The notes beneath the pieces were generated by a model. It ran no database searches, was not told where the DNA came from, and was given only the letters and a program-made list of their open reading frames with translations. Source: Oscillospiraceae bacterium (GTDB taxonomy: Bacteria; Bacillota; Clostridia; Oscillospirales; Ruminococcaceae). From it: a DNA stretch of 6,277 nt. The stretch spans positions 1 through 6,277 of the forward strand of contig JAGALG010000100.1 of assembly GCA_017848075.1 (NCBI GenBank), read 5' to 3'. The position numbers and the translations under genes were made by a program. Of this stretch, positions 6,119 through 6,277 are shown piece after piece (the first letter of the stretch is position 1; every line of letters begins with the position of its first letter).

Positions 6119-6147
6119 TTGCATGAGGGACAAGGCTTTGGTACAAT
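6119..6147 (+). promoter_or_regulatory. Promoter of the UraA-like permease gene
   Basis: TTGCAT (6119-6124) and TACAAT (6142-6147) are 17 bases apart, and TGG precedes the -10. The start near 6154 leaves a leader of about 39 bases with no room for a known riboswitch. Perfect 9-base inverted copies, AATATTGAT (6105-6113) and ATCAATATT (6156-6164), flank the promoter. Confidence 0.75.
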
Positions 6148-6192
6148 GAGTCTGGATCAATATTCCCCTCATCGTGAAAGGAGAGGTACTTT

Positions 6193-6277
6193 ATGAGCAA
6201 ACAAAACAACCTGAATCAGGGTATCTTTGATGCCCGCCAGCTGGGTATCCCGAAAATGATCCTTCTGGGTATGCAGC
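6193..6277 (+). CDS. UraA-like NCS2 uracil/xanthine permease (N-terminal fragment)
   Basis: Only 28 full codons are visible before the right edge. The peptide has a short polar start (MSKQNNLNQG), then FDARQLGIPKMILLGMQ, with a following C consistent with the His of the LGxQH motif. That motif opens the first helix of the UraA/XanQ-type (COG2233) nucleobase:cation symporters. It is a different NCS2 subgroup from the AzgA-like permease at the left edge. A strong AAAGGAG (6177-6183) precedes ATG 6193 by nine bases, and a good promoter lies upstream. The family assignment rests on a short segment; uracil versus xanthine specificity cannot be judged. Confidence 0.72.
   Translation, partial: MSKQNNLNQGIFDARQLGIPKMILLGMQ

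Noticed and set aside
6154..6192. Possible attenuator or riboswitch in the UraA-like permease leader
   Set aside because: The leader is about 39 bases; only a four-base CCTC/GAGG pairing with the ribosome binding site could be found.

Overview
The window comes from a bacterium, most likely a Bacillota (Firmicutes) anaerobe of roughly mid GC content, perhaps a clostridial gut species. This is an inference from strong AAAGGAGG-type ribosome binding sites before most genes, TATAAT-type promoters that mostly carry an extended TGn element, U-tracted hairpin terminators, and the gene families present. The genus cannot be fixed from the sequence. No tRNA, rRNA, mobile element, CRISPR array or phage gene was seen.

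Layout from left to right: (1) a minus-strand purine-salvage operon, hpt (1404-1964) followed after one base by an AzgA/PbuG-type NCS2 purine permease that runs off the left edge (start at 1402); (2) a plus-strand gene for a 155-residue multi-spanning membrane protein of unknown function (2181-2648); (3) a minus-strand AraC-family regulator with an N-terminal cupin (2689-3582), divergent from (4) a plus-strand MFS transporter resembling the FucP-like group (3690-4844); (5) a minus-strand isoaspartyl dipeptidase, iadA (4873-6009); (6) the first 28 codons of a plus-strand UraA-like uracil/xanthine permease (6193 to the right edge). Neighbouring transcription units alternate in direction, giving three divergent promoter regions and two convergent junctions. 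Each convergent junction is served by one hairpin.

Functionally, the left operon imports a purine base and converts it to its nucleotide. A second nucleobase permease of a different NCS2 subgroup lies at the right edge. The AraC/MFS pair looks like a regulator and the transporter it controls, with unknown substrate. IadA would recycle isoaspartyl dipeptides from damaged proteins. I see no evidence for a wholly new system. The points most worth a second look are the abnormal C-terminus of the left permease, an altered substrate-binding loop in IadA, and short repeats flanking three promoters that could be operators.
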